Assembly (NCBI GenBank): GCA_963699105.1 | Contig: CAVOTI010000003.1 | Location: forward strand, 372,001 to 436,000 | From: Bog-756 sp963699105 | Lineage (GTDB): Bacteria; Actinomycetota; Acidimicrobiia; Acidimicrobiales; RAAP-2 | Reading direction: 5' to 3' | DNA length: 64,000 nt | In this document: positions 41,653 to 50,341 of the stretch, one piece after another | How positions within the stretch are numbered: the first letter of the stretch is position 1 | Layout: each line of letters opens with the position of its first letter | The notes under the pieces: generated by a model | The model's database searches: none | What the model was told of the DNA's origin: nothing | Seen by the model: only the letters and a program-made list of their open reading frames with translations | Made by a program: the position numbers and the translations under genes

Positions 41653-42333
41653 GTGCTCCACCTGTTCTGCAGGCTGAGCGGGCCGCCTCCGTCCTCCCGG
41701 CGTCCCGGGTGCGACGCCCAGGCCGTCATCCGGGCGGTCAAGGCGGCCGAGGCCGACGACGTCCAGGTGGTGACGGTGGCCATGCTGGGACACAAGGCCG
41801 ATCTGGGGTTCATGGCGTTGGGTGCCGACCTGTGGCGGCTTCGGCGGTTGCAGTCCGACCTGCAGGCGGCCGGCCTCGAGGTGGTCGACTCCTACGTGTC
41901 GCTGACCGAGGTGTCCGAGTACGCCGACGGGATCCCCGACGAGATGAAAGAGGCCCGGCTCCATCCCGACCTGCCGCCCCCGGGGATGGGGGCGTTCTGT
42001 TTCTACCCGATGTCCAAGCGCCGGGGCGACACCGAGGAATCGAACTGGTACCTGATGCCCTTCGAGGAGCGCAAGGCGGTGATGTACGGTCACGGCACGG
42101 CGGGACGGGCGTTCAAGGGCCGCATCGTCCAGGTGATCACCGGCTCCACCGGCATCGACGACTGGGAGTGGGGCGTCACCCTGTTCGGGGTGCATCCCGA
42201 CGACCTGAAGGACTGCGTCTACTCCATGCGGTTCGACGAGGGTTCGGCCCGGTATGCCGAGTTCGGCCCGTTCCTCACCGGAATGGTCGCCCGGGTGGAG
42301 GAAGCGCTGGTCCAAGTGGGCGCCGATGGGTGA
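41653..42333 (+). CDS. Chlorite-dismutase-family heme protein (HemQ/ChdC-like)
   Basis: The protein has at least 226 residues and the Cld-family layout of two ferredoxin-like halves. The C-terminal half is most conserved: ESNWYLMPFEERKAVMYGHG (the Y/W-LLPxExR active-site region with the proximal His in GHG), TGSTGIDDWEWGVTLFGVHP and DCVYSMRFDEGSARYAEFGP. Actinobacterial members decarboxylate coproheme in heme synthesis. The start is uncertain. GTG 41653 begins the conserved VLHLF strand, the frame is open to 41560, and a GTG at 41616 downstream of TACACT would fit if one base were wrong. It overlaps larE by eight bases. Confidence 0.8.
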   Translation: MLHLFCRLSGPPPSSRRPGCDAQAVIRAVKAAEADDVQVVTVAMLGHKADLGFMALGADLWRLRRLQSDLQAAGLEVVDSYVSLTEVSEYADGIPDEMKEARLHPDLPPPGMGAFCFYPMSKRRGDTEESNWYLMPFEERKAVMYGHGTAGRAFKGRIVQVITGSTGIDDWEWGVTLFGVHPDDLKDCVYSMRFDEGSARYAEFGPFLTGMVARVEEALVQVGADG

Positions 42334-43189
42334 CGGCACCTGGCGGGGCGACCTGGAGGTACTACGGGCCGAGTTGAAGCGGATCGGCCCCATGGTGGTG
42401 GCGTTCAGCGGCGGCGCCGACTCGGCTTTCCTGGCCTGGGTGGCCACCGACACCCTCGGCCCCGGCCAGGTCCACTGCGTGACCGCCGTGTCCCCGTCGC
42501 TGGCCCCCGAGGAGCTGGCCGACTGCCGGGCCCTGGCCTCCGAGTGGGGGTTGCACTACGACGAGGTGGAGACCGACGAGCTGGCCGACCCCGCCTACTC
42601 GGCCAACGACGGCTCGCGCTGCTTCCACTGCAAGTCGGCCCTCATGGAGGCGCTGGTGTCCATGGCCGCCGGCCACCGCCGCGCCCCCGCCGCCACCGTG
42701 GTGCTCGGGGTCAACCTCGACGATCTGGCCGACCACCGGCCCGGCCAGCAGGCCGCCCTCGGGGCCGGAGCCCGGTTCCCCCTCGTGGACGCGGGGTTCT
42801 CCAAGTCCGGCATCGTGGAGTGCTCCCGCCAGCTGGGCTTGCGGACCTGGGACAAACCACCGGCCGCCTGCCTGGCCTCACGGGTGCCGTACGGCACCCC
42901 GGTCACCCTCGGCACCCTCCAGTCGGTGACCAGGGCCGAGTCGGGGCTCCGGGCCCTCGGCTTCGGCCAGCTACGGGTACGCCACTACGGCGACACCGCC
43001 CGCATCGAGGTCCCCCCGGCCGATTTCGCCACCCTCGTCGCCCTCCGCCACCAGGTGTCCCGGGCGGTCCACCGGGCCGGGTACCGATACGTCACCCTCG
43101 ATCTCGACGGATTCCGCTCCGGCAACCTCAACCAGGCGCTCGGTGACCGAGGGGACGGGCCGTTGACGGCAACCGAGGCCACCGGGTGA
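42326..43189 (+). CDS. larE: LarE, ATP-dependent sacrificial sulfur transferase
   Basis: The 287-residue PP-loop protein carries SGGADSAF (28-35, pyrophosphate loop), CTAVSPSLAPEELADCRALA, SRCFHCKSAL (Cys99, Cys102), VLGVNLDDLADHRPGQQAA and DKPPAACLASRVPYG, in which Cys182 occupies what I take to be the sulfur-donating cysteine position of LarE. The enzyme activates pyridinium dicarboxylate with ATP and inserts sulfur during nickel-pincer nucleotide synthesis. It overlaps the upstream Cld-family gene by eight bases and the downstream NIL gene by four. LarB and LarC are encoded 5-8 kb away. Confidence 0.9.
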   Translation: MGDGTWRGDLEVLRAELKRIGPMVVAFSGGADSAFLAWVATDTLGPGQVHCVTAVSPSLAPEELADCRALASEWGLHYDEVETDELADPAYSANDGSRCFHCKSALMEALVSMAAGHRRAPAATVVLGVNLDDLADHRPGQQAALGAGARFPLVDAGFSKSGIVECSRQLGLRTWDKPPAACLASRVPYGTPVTLGTLQSVTRAESGLRALGFGQLRVRHYGDTARIEVPPADFATLVALRHQVSRAVHRAGYRYVTLDLDGFRSGNLNQALGDRGDGPLTATEATG

Positions 43190-43425
43190 TCGGCGTACGG
43201 GTCAAACTGACGTTTCCCGACGAGCTGGTGCGGGAGCCGGTGATCGCCCGGATGGTCAGGGAATTCGACGTCGTCCCCAACATCCGGCGGGCCGACGTGG
43301 GCGAGAACAGCGGCTGGATCATCTGCGAGCTCGACGGCGACGCCGCCACCGTCGACCGGGTCGTGGCCTGGCTCCAAGGCGAGGGCGTCCGGGTCGACCT
43401 GCTGGGCGACGTGGTCGAGAGCTGA
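43186..43425 (+). CDS. Stand-alone NIL-domain protein
   Basis: The 79-residue protein is a single NIL domain: VRVKLTFPDELVREPVIARM, EFDVVPNIRRADVGENSGWI and ICELDGDAATVDRVVAWLQG. NIL domains occur at the C-terminus of MetN-type ATPases and in NIL-ferredoxins linked to sulfide assimilation. This one has neither partner domain. GTG start overlapping the larE stop (GTGA) makes translation coupled, so a role beside LarE, for example in handling sulfur or an intermediate, is worth considering. That role is inference. Confidence 0.8.
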   Translation: MIGVRVKLTFPDELVREPVIARMVREFDVVPNIRRADVGENSGWIICELDGDAATVDRVVAWLQGEGVRVDLLGDVVES

Positions 43426-43447
43426 GCCCCGACGTCCGCCGGCTGGG

Positions 43448-43633
43448 TCAGGACTCTCCCGGAGGTCGGATGGTCCATCCCGCCCCCGACACCTTGCGGG
43501 GCTCGTAGAACAGGCAACCCTCCGGGCAGGCGAACGGGATCTGCTCGTTGGCACCCACCCGGCACCGTTCGAGCTTCTCCTCGTGAGCGGTCGTCTGCAT
43601 GACGTAATGACGACAGTCCTCGTCGACAGCCAC
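43448..43633 (-). CDS. Small four-cysteine protein (61 aa)
   Basis: The frame starts at GTG. Cys7, Cys24, Cys36 and Cys40 (ACPEGCLFYEPR) could hold a metal or cluster. The phrase CPEGCLFYEPRKVSxAGW looks conserved for a small actinobacterial family of unknown function. It lies 22 bp after the NIL gene in convergent orientation. Confidence 0.6.
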   Translation of the reverse strand: MAVDEDCRHYVMQTTAHEEKLERCRVGANEQIPFACPEGCLFYEPRKVSGAGWTIRPPGES

Positions 43634-43689
43634 GCTCCATTGTGCCCGATGGACGCGGCCCGGGTGGCGTCAGGGGTAGCGTCGGGTGC

Positions 43690-44388
43690 GTGGATCCGAC
43701 TCCCTCCACCAAGCAGCTCCTCCGTTGGGGCGAGGCGCTGGCCGGCATCGCCCGGACCGGCCTCGGGTTCACCGAGTCGCTCTACGAGCAGGAGCGGTTC
43801 GAAGAGGTGCTGCGGGTGGCCGCCGACATCCGGGTGGCCGCCGACCAGGGACCGACGGGGTCGAGGACGCCGACGGACTGGTCGAGGAGTGGCTGGGGTC
43901 GGTGGGCAAGGGCGTGCCCGGCTACGTGACCCCCAAAGTGGCCGTGGGGGCGGCGGTGGGCAACGACGAGGGCGAGATCCTGTTGGTCAAGCGGGCGGAT
44001 TCGGGGGTGTGGCTCTACCCCACCGGGTGGGCCGACATCGGGTACTCGGCGGCCGAGGTGGTGGTGAAAGAGGTCGAGGAGGAGACCGGGATCGACGTCG
44101 AGGTGGTCCGGCTCATCGCCGTGCTCGACGGGCTGCGCATCGGCATCAGCCGGATCCCCCTCTACTCGCTGGTGTTCCAGTGCCGGGCCGTGGGCGGCGA
44201 GTTGAAGCCCCATCCCCTCGAGTGCGCCGACGTCGGTTGGTTCGCCCTCGACGATCTGCCCTTTCCACTGGCCGGGGCCGAACGGTGGGGCGAGCACGTC
44301 TTCGCCGCCCTCCGGGGCGAACCCGATCGAGGTGCTCTACGACTCGGTGCGCACCCCGGTCTGGCGAGGCGATCCCGAGCGGACCTGA
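43690..44388 (+). pseudogene. NUDIX hydrolase gene with frameshifts
   Basis: GTG 43690 opens an N-terminal helical domain (TPSTKQLLRWGEALAGIART, GFTESLYEQERFEEVLRVAA). A shift near 43860 leads to the catalytic part: VPGYVTPKVAVGAAVGNDEG, VWLYPTGWADIGYSAAEVVV and KEVEEETGIDVEVVRL (Nudix box with Tyr where the first Glu is usual, a feature I associate with this N-domain-containing subfamily). A second shift near 44325 restores the tail PIEVLYDSVRTPVWRGDPER. Family members hydrolyse nucleotide diphosphate derivatives such as ADP-ribose. The flanking pieces are well conserved, so errors are possible. Confidence 0.65.
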
Positions 44389-44463
44389 CGGCGCCGGCCG
44401 CCCCGGCCGGTCGGCCGGGCCCTTCCCCGGTCGGCCGGTGGGCGCTGGCTACACTCGCAGCCT

Positions 44464-44984
44464 GTGACCGCATCGAGCGCACCCCCCGCACCGGACCCGG
44501 GTCCTCGCCGTGCAGCGGCGGTGGCCATCACCGAGATCGCCGAGATCGCCGAGGTGGACCGCGAGCTGGTCGAGGCGTTCGCCCGGCTCGTGCCCGCAGC
44601 TCTCGTCGTCCCGCCCCCGCCCGGCCGCCGACCAACTGGGCGAGATCGTGGCCTCCGACGCCTCGGTCCTGCTTGGTGGCCCGGGCCGACTCGGGGCAGC
44701 ATCGTCGGCTCGCTGACCCTGGCCATGTTCCGGGTGCCCACCGGGCTGCGGGCCTGGATCGAGGACGTCGTGGTCGACGAGGCGGCCCGGGGTATCGGGC
44801 GCCGGCGAGGCACTGGTGACGGCGGCCCTGGACCGGGCCGGCGGCCCGGGGCGAAGTCGGTCGATCTCACCTCCCGTCCCAGCCGGGAGGCGGCCAACCG
44901 GCTCTACCAGCGCTGGGCTTCGAGTCCCGGACCACCAACGTCTACCGTCGGACCATCGAGGTCCAGGGGCGACCGGCCGACTAG
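44464..44984 (+). pseudogene. GNAT acetyltransferase gene with several frameshifts
   Basis: Reconstructed in order from different frames: ITEIAEIAEVDRELVEAFAR, PRPAADQLGEIVASDASVLL, VARADSG, SIVGSLTLAMFRVPTGLRAW, IEDVVVDEAARG, RGAGEALVTAALDRA, KSVDLTSRPSREAANRLYQR, then GFESRTTNVYRRTI and the stop at 44982. That is a complete GNAT fold with the acetyl-CoA loop (RGxGxA) and the SRPSREAANRLY phrase. At least four single-base changes in 500 bp break it. The density resembles that in the 13.4-15.6 kb genes. Confidence 0.65.
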
Positions 44985-45019
44985 CTGTAGTGACCACGAG
45001 TCCGGCGACCCGGTGTCGG

Positions 45020-45964
45020 TCAGGCCGGGACGCCCTTTCGACCGACGCCGGCCCGGGACGGCCCGACCGTCGCCTCCAGCACCTCGGACCAGGGCGTGGG
45101 GGCCAACCCCAGCGACCGGCGCGTTCCGCTGTCGTCCATGACGAACGGCGCCTCGAACTGGTAGAGCGTCTTCGGCAGCTCACGCATCTGGCGATTGAAC
45201 AGACCGAGTGCCCGCAGGACCAGCCTGGGTGTCCCCGCCACCTTGACCCGGGCGACCCCGGCGGCGTCGGCCAGATCGTCGACCACCTGGCGTTCGGTCC
45301 GGGCCTCGTTGCTCGGTACGTGCCAGGGCCGGCCCCAGGTCGTCTCGTCCAGTGCGCACGCCACCAGGGTGCGGGCCACGTCCCCCACGTAGGTCCAGGT
45401 GTGGAGGACGTCGGGATTCCCGAGGACCTGGACCCGCTTGCCGGCCAGCAGGCGCGGCAGCACGAAGTTGAACTGTCCCTGGGCATCGGGACCGATGAAG
45501 TCCGAGGCCCGGACCTCCACGGCCCGGATCGCCCCGGCCCGGTGCAGTTCCAGGGCATCGTTCCACATGCCCACCCGGACCTGGGCCTTGGGCAGCGTCG
45601 AGGTCAGCGGGTCGTGGGGTGACATCGGCCCGGTCGGCCGGCCGTAGCCGTAGAGATTGCTGAGGGTCACCAGTGTGGCCCCGGTGTCGGCGGCGACGGC
45701 CAGCAGGGATCGGGCCACGGGCGGCCAGTCGGTCAGCCACCGGTGGTACTGCGGATTGGCGCAGTTGAACAGCCCGGCCGCCCCCCGGGTCACCTCGGTG
45801 AGGAAGGTCCGGTCCGAGGCATCGCCCGGGCGACGGGTGATTCCCTCACCGGTCGGGCCCGACCCGTGCCTGGTGACCACGGTGACCTGGTTACCGCGGA
45901 GGGCCAGCTCCTCGGCCACCCCCGTTCCGCACGATCCTGCTCCGACCACTACGAACTCGGCCAT
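45020..45964 (-). CDS. NAD-dependent epimerase/dehydratase-like protein
   Basis: The 314-residue protein is an extended SDR: FVVVGAGSCGTGVAEELALR (Rossmann motif, GxGxxG form at about 5-14), LFNCANPQYHRWLTDWPPVA, LSNLYGYG (the YxxxK-type region is replaced by NLYGYG), VRASDFIGPDAQG and HTWTYVGDVARTLVACALDE. The atypical GAGSCG and absent YxxxK resemble uncharacterised NAD(P)-binding members. ATG 45964 follows AAAGGAG. It is transcribed away from the TetR gene, with two copies of the same palindrome between, so it is probably that regulator's target. Confidence 0.8.
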   Translation of the reverse strand: MAEFVVVGAGSCGTGVAEELALRGNQVTVVTRHGSGPTGEGITRRPGDASDRTFLTEVTRGAAGLFNCANPQYHRWLTDWPPVARSLLAVAADTGATLVTLSNLYGYGRPTGPMSPHDPLTSTLPKAQVRVGMWNDALELHRAGAIRAVEVRASDFIGPDAQGQFNFVLPRLLAGKRVQVLGNPDVLHTWTYVGDVARTLVACALDETTWGRPWHVPSNEARTERQVVDDLADAAGVARVKVAGTPRLVLRALGLFNRQMRELPKTLYQFEAPFVMDDSGTRRSLGLAPTPWSEVLEATVGPSRAGVGRKGVPA

Positions 45965-45983
45965 GTCGGCTCCTTTCGGTTTA

Positions 45984-46045
45984 GAGAGCACTGCTCTCTC
46001 AACCAGCATGACCCACACCATACGGAATTGCAAGAGCACTGCTCT
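45984..46045. promoter_or_regulatory. Twin TetR operators
   Basis: GAGAGCA-C-TGCTCTC (45984-45998) is a perfect 15-bp palindrome. AGAGCA-C-TGCTCT (46033-46045) repeats its 13-bp core 48 bp downstream. Both lie in the gap between the epimerase-like gene and the TetR gene, one near each start. This is a classical layout for a TetR that represses its own gene and its divergent neighbour. Confidence 0.8.
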
Positions 46046-46079
46046 CTCAAGTCCGGATTTTCGTGGGATACTGGGGCCC

Positions 46080-46772
46080 ATGGACGCCCATGCCTCCCGG
46101 GCCGTGGCCCGGCAACGCCAGATCGCCCTCATCAAGGCCACGGCCCGACGCCAGCTGGCCGAACGGGGGGCGGCCGGCCTGTCGCTGCGGGAGGTGGCCC
46201 GCCAGATCAACCAGACGTCGTCCGCCCTCTACCGGTACTTCCCCACCCGGGACGAGCTGGTGACGGCATTGATCCTCGATGCCTACGGCGAGCTCGGGGC
46301 GGCCACCGAGAGGGCGGAGGCCCGGGTGGCCCGGTCGGCGTTCAGGGACCGGTGGTTGGCCACCGGCCGCGCCGTCCGGAAGTGGGCCGTCGCCCATCCC
46401 CACGAGTACGCCCTGTTGTTCGGCTCTCCTATCCCCGGGTACCACGCACCCGAGGAGACGGTGGTGGCGGCCAGCCGGGTCACGACCGTGATAGCGGGGA
46501 TCATCGAGGACGCCTGCCGGGCCGAGGCCCGCCCCCTCGATCGGCAGGACGACCTCCGGGTGGACACGTACCTCGAGGTCGGGAACCTCCGCCAAGTTAT
46601 GCCCGACGTGCCGGCCGATCTTCTGGCCCGGGGCATCGTCGCCTGGACCCAGCTGTTCGGCTTCGTGAGCTTCGAGCTCTTCGGGCACTACCGGGAGTCG
46701 GTCCGCAGGGCTCCGGCCTTCTTCGACGAGGTGCTGGCCTCGATGGCCGACCTCGTCGGGCTCCACGACTGA
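46080..46772 (+). CDS. TetR-family transcriptional regulator
   Basis: The 230-residue protein has an N-terminal TetR HTH (IALIKATARRQLAERGAAGL, SLREVARQINQTSSALYRYF, PTRDELVTALI) and a helical C-domain of the WHG/TetR_C_13 kind (FRDRWLATGRAVRKWAVAHP, HEYALLFGSPIPGY). The HPHEYALLFGSPIPGY phrase marks a large actinobacterial subgroup. It almost certainly binds the twin palindromes just upstream. The ligand is unknown and may relate to the substrate of the divergent epimerase-like enzyme. Confidence 0.88.
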   Translation: MDAHASRAVARQRQIALIKATARRQLAERGAAGLSLREVARQINQTSSALYRYFPTRDELVTALILDAYGELGAATERAEARVARSAFRDRWLATGRAVRKWAVAHPHEYALLFGSPIPGYHAPEETVVAASRVTTVIAGIIEDACRAEARPLDRQDDLRVDTYLEVGNLRQVMPDVPADLLARGIVAWTQLFGFVSFELFGHYRESVRRAPAFFDEVLASMADLVGLHD

Positions 46773-46800
46773 CCGGGGGGGTGTGGGCCCGGTCCCGGGA

Positions 46801-47361
46801 TCAGTTGACCTTCAAGAGGTCGACAATGAAGACCAGCGTGTCGTCGGCGGCGATGCCGCTGGCCCCGCTGGGTACCTCGTTGCCGTAACCCAGGGCCGGC
46901 GGAACGATCAGCTCGCGCCGGCCACCCACCCGCATGCCCACCACCCCTTCGTCCCAGCCGGCGATGACCTGTTCCGGATTGGCGTCGAGGACGAAGGAGA
47001 ACGGCTGGCCGGTCCACGACGACTGGATCTCCTTGCCCGCCGAGTAGGTGGCCAGTACGTACTGCACGGTGACGGTGTCACCCGGCTTGGCCGTGGCCCC
47101 GGTGCCGACGATGAGGTCCGCCCTCTCCAGGCGGGCGGGGGGAGCTCCGGGCGGGATGTCGGCGGTGGGGGCGACGCCACTGGCGCCGACCGGCGATCGG
47201 TCCCGGACGGGGATGGTGGCCACCGAGACCGAGTCCCTCGACGTCGTCGGCGTCCCCGTCGTCGTGGTCGTCGACGACGACGAGCTGCTGCATCCGGCCA
47301 GGGCCAGGGCCAGGGCAGCCAGGGCCAGGGCGGCGGCCGACCGGGAGTGCACACGAGACAT
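46801..47361 (-). CDS. FKBP-type peptidyl-prolyl isomerase lipoprotein
   Basis: The 186-residue protein has a lipobox signal (LALAALALALAGC, Cys about residue 24), a Ser/Thr linker and an FKBP domain (about 80-186): DLIVGTGATAKPGDTVTVQY, the flap with FSFVLDANPEQVIAGWDEGV, GMRVGGRRELIVPPALGYGN and DTLVFIVDLLKVN. The active-site residues (Y, F, D, V-I-W, Y, F) are present. It would assist folding of exported proteins outside the membrane. ATG 47361 follows AAAGGA. Confidence 0.9.
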   Translation of the reverse strand: MSRVHSRSAAALALAALALALAGCSSSSSSTTTTTGTPTTSRDSVSVATIPVRDRSPVGASGVAPTADIPPGAPPARLERADLIVGTGATAKPGDTVTVQYVLATYSAGKEIQSSWTGQPFSFVLDANPEQVIAGWDEGVVGMRVGGRRELIVPPALGYGNEVPSGASGIAADDTLVFIVDLLKVN

Positions 47362-47577
47362 GCGCGGTTCCTTTCCGGTTGTGGAAGTTCCGACCAGCGG
47401 AGCCCTCCGGGGTGGGGCACGCGGACACGACCCCCGGCCGGTCGACCCGCACCCAAGACGGTAGTCGGCGGCGACATCGGCCAACGAGCATCCTCACCCG
47501 TTTTGTCGGCCCGTCCGTCACCTGTCACCGGGCACCGCCCTTCGGGCGCTGTGACACCCCGGTGTGAGCATGGCTCC

Positions 47578-48843
47578 ATGACACTCGAGATGCTGCAGGG
47601 CGTGGCCGACGAGCTTCGCTCCATCCTCGCCGAGTTCGAACCGGAGCGGGTCAGTGGGCCCGATGCCGCCCGTCTACTCGAGCGGTACGCCGAGATCGAG
47701 AAGCTCGCCGCCGGAGGAAAGCTGTTGGCCGCCCGGCGGGTGGAGTCCTCCAACGTCTGGCGCCGGAGGGGCCACCGGTCGGCCGCCGCCCACGTGGCCG
47801 AGGCGACGGGTACCGGCTTGGGCCCGGCCATCAACACGCTCCAGGCCGCCCGCCAGCTGGGCTCGCTGCCGGCCACCGACGAGGCCATGCGCGACGGTCG
47901 CTTGTCGGAGACCCAGGTCAAAGAGATCGCCGGGGCCGCCATTCACCAGCCCGGTGCCGAGCAGGAGCTGGTGGAGGCGGCCGGCCACCAGCCCCTGACC
48001 ATGCTGAAGCTCCGGTGTCGGAGGGTCCGGGCCAGCGGTAGGGAACAGGGCGCGACCTACGAGACCATCCGTCGGCAGCGCTATTTGCGCAACTGGGTCG
48101 ACGGCGAGGGCGCCGTGCGCTTGGACGCCCGGCTCACCCCCGACGAGGGGGCCCGGCTGATGGCGGCGGTGAACGCCGAGGCCGATCGACTGGCCAGCCA
48201 GGCACGCCGAGTTGGCCACGACGAGCCCCGCAAGGCCCTGGCCGCCGATGCCCTGGTGCTGTTGGCGGGCGGAGGTGCCGGCCGGTCGGCTACGACCTCG
48301 GCCTCGACCTCCGGTGGGGTGGGTGAGGACGGACGAAAAGGACGAGCCCGCTCCGAGCCGGTCACCATGGTCCACGTCCGGGTCGACCACCAGGCCCTGG
48401 TGCGCGGCCACGTCGAGGCAGGTGAGATCTGCGAGATCCCGGGCATCGGACCCATCCCGGTCGAGGTCGCCCGGCGGCTGGCCGTCGATTCGATCCTGAG
48501 CGTACTGGTGACCGACGGCGTCGACGTGCACGCCGTCGCCCATGCCGGACGAACCATTCCCGCCTCGGTGCGGCGAGCGCTCGTCGAACGGGACCAGGTG
48601 TGCGTGGTTCCGGGGTGTGACGTCGGCGACGGACTGGAGATCGACCACCTCGAGCCCCACGGCCAGGGTGGCGAGACCAGCCTGGCCAACCTGGCCAGGC
48701 TCTGTCACTGGCACCACTACCTGAAGACCCACCAGCATCACCGGCTCGAGCGGGTGGGAGGCGTGTGGCGATGGACCATTCCCGGTCGAACCGGACCCCG
48801 GGGGGCCGAACCGGCTACCGAGCCTCCGGTCCTGTCGGCCTGA
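47578..48843 (+). CDS. DUF222 / HNH endonuclease-domain protein
   Basis: The 421-residue protein combines the actinobacterial DUF222 domain (about 1-300: MLQGVADELRSILAEFEPER, SAAAHVAEATGTGLGPAINT) with a C-terminal HNH nuclease motif: VVPGCDVGDGLEIDHLEPHG, TSLANLARLCHWHHYLKTHQ, giving DH-N-H metal ligands and paired cysteines. These repeated genes are typical of actinobacterial genomes and may be mobile, and their biological target is unknown. It is monocistronic. Confidence 0.9.
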   Translation: MTLEMLQGVADELRSILAEFEPERVSGPDAARLLERYAEIEKLAAGGKLLAARRVESSNVWRRRGHRSAAAHVAEATGTGLGPAINTLQAARQLGSLPATDEAMRDGRLSETQVKEIAGAAIHQPGAEQELVEAAGHQPLTMLKLRCRRVRASGREQGATYETIRRQRYLRNWVDGEGAVRLDARLTPDEGARLMAAVNAEADRLASQARRVGHDEPRKALAADALVLLAGGGAGRSATTSASTSGGVGEDGRKGRARSEPVTMVHVRVDHQALVRGHVEAGEICEIPGIGPIPVEVARRLAVDSILSVLVTDGVDVHAVAHAGRTIPASVRRALVERDQVCVVPGCDVGDGLEIDHLEPHGQGGETSLANLARLCHWHHYLKTHQHHRLERVGGVWRWTIPGRTGPRGAEPATEPPVLSA

Positions 48844-48857
48844 CCACCGGACGGCGC

Positions 48858-50285
48858 TCAGGCCGGATCGTCATCCCCGGGTTCGGGAGCGATTGTCAAC
48901 GGCGTCGGCTGATGTGGCTCGGAGCCGTCGTCGGCCGTTCCGTCCTCGGCCTGGCTGTCTTCGATGCCAACCCCGTTGCCCGGACCCCTGTTGGCCGGAC
49001 CCCCTTCGTCGGCCTGGTCCATCGGGTCCAGACCGGTCAAACCCGGACCGTCGTGCTCCTGTTGCCACAGCGCCTCGGCCCGGAAAGCCACCTCTCGGAC
49101 CGAGGCCCCCGAACGGCGGGCCACACGGGCCACGTCCTCGTACTCGGCCTTCACCCGCCCGACGCCGACCTTGACCCTGATCATCTGGCCGTCGACCCAC
49201 ACCGACTCGATCGTCCTGGCCGCCGGCCAACGCTCGCCGGAGGACAGACGGACCCCCAGCGAACCGGTGGCGGCTCGAAGGACATCGCGCACCACCGGAA
49301 CCCGGGAGGGGTCGCAGAGGGCATGGACGACGGTTCCCGGGCGCCCCTTCTTCATCACCACCGGAGCCAGCCAGGCGTCGTGGGCCCCGGCCTCCAGCAG
49401 CTCGCCCAGGGCGTGGGCCAACTGCTCGCCGGTGGCGTCGTCCACATTGACCTCGAGATGGGCGACAGGTTGGCCGGCGTCGGCGTCCCCGTCGACGGAC
49501 ACACCGGCGCTGGTGCCGATATCCCCATCGCCGGTGGTGCCGGTCCCCGCCCCGGTCAGCCGGTCCACCCGCACCCCGATCACCACCTGGGTGCAGTTGG
49601 GCAGCTCGTCGAGGTCGCGGCTGCCGGCCCCGAAGCCCTGGGACGTCACCCTCATGGGTGGCATCGGACCGAACCCGGACGACAGGGCGGCCAGCAGGGC
49701 GGCGCCGGTCGGGGTGGTGAGCTCGGTCGCCACCGTTCGGCCCCAGGTCGGTACCCCCTCCAGCAGGGCGACCACCGCCGGTGCCGGATTGGGCAGGAGC
49801 CCGTGGGCGCTCTTGACCATGCCCAGTCCGGTGGCCACCGGACTGGCCTGGACCTCGTCGATGCCGAGGACTTCGAGGGCGGCGGCCGTTCCCACCACGT
49901 CGACGATGGTGTCGTGGCCACCGACCTCGTGGAAGTGCACCTGGTCCACCGGCCGGCGGTGCAGCCTGCCCTCCACGTCGGCCAGGGCGGCAAAGGTGGC
50001 CAACGCCCGGCTGGCCACCCGTTCGGGCAGGCGGGCCTCCTCGATCAGGCCGACGATGTGGGCGTGGGTCCGCACCACGACGTCGTCGTCCACCGTCACC
50101 ACCGCCCTCGAGGCGGCGATGCCGCCCCGCAGGACGGGTTCGATCTCCAGCTGCCAGCCCGGCAGCGGAAGCCGTTCCAACATCCCCATCACCTCGGCAA
50201 AGTCGGCTCCGGCGTCGAGCAGGCTCCCGAGAGCCATGTCGCCGGCGATTCCGGCGAAGCAATGGAACCAGGCGAGTGTCCGCAT
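48858..50285 (-). CDS. larC: LarC, nickel insertion for the nickel-pincer cofactor
   Basis: The 475-residue protein opens like LarC (FHCFAGIAGDMALGSLLDAG), has VHFHEVGGHDTIVDVVG (117-132), a Gly/Asp-rich linker (about 244-273), then VAHLEVNVDDATGEQLAHAL, DAWLAPVVMKKGRPGTVVHA and VKVGVGRVKAEYEDVARVA. LarC is a CTP-dependent nickel cyclometallase that installs Ni in the pincer nucleotide. In Lactobacillus the two halves are joined by programmed frameshifting, while here one frame covers both and the linker lies between them. About 65 acidic, unstructured residues extend the C-terminus. ATG 50285; GTG 50312 is possible. It lies 56 bp downstream of larB. Confidence 0.92.
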   Translation of the reverse strand: MRTLAWFHCFAGIAGDMALGSLLDAGADFAEVMGMLERLPLPGWQLEIEPVLRGGIAASRAVVTVDDDVVVRTHAHIVGLIEEARLPERVASRALATFAALADVEGRLHRRPVDQVHFHEVGGHDTIVDVVGTAAALEVLGIDEVQASPVATGLGMVKSAHGLLPNPAPAVVALLEGVPTWGRTVATELTTPTGAALLAALSSGFGPMPPMRVTSQGFGAGSRDLDELPNCTQVVIGVRVDRLTGAGTGTTGDGDIGTSAGVSVDGDADAGQPVAHLEVNVDDATGEQLAHALGELLEAGAHDAWLAPVVMKKGRPGTVVHALCDPSRVPVVRDVLRAATGSLGVRLSSGERWPAARTIESVWVDGQMIRVKVGVGRVKAEYEDVARVARRSGASVREVAFRAEALWQQEHDGPGLTGLDPMDQADEGGPANRGPGNGVGIEDSQAEDGTADDGSEPHQPTPLTIAPEPGDDDPA

Positions 50286-50341
50286 GCCCGGCGCCGTCGG
50301 ACCGTTCGACACGGCCGGCCACCTGGGACCGCGGCCGGGGG

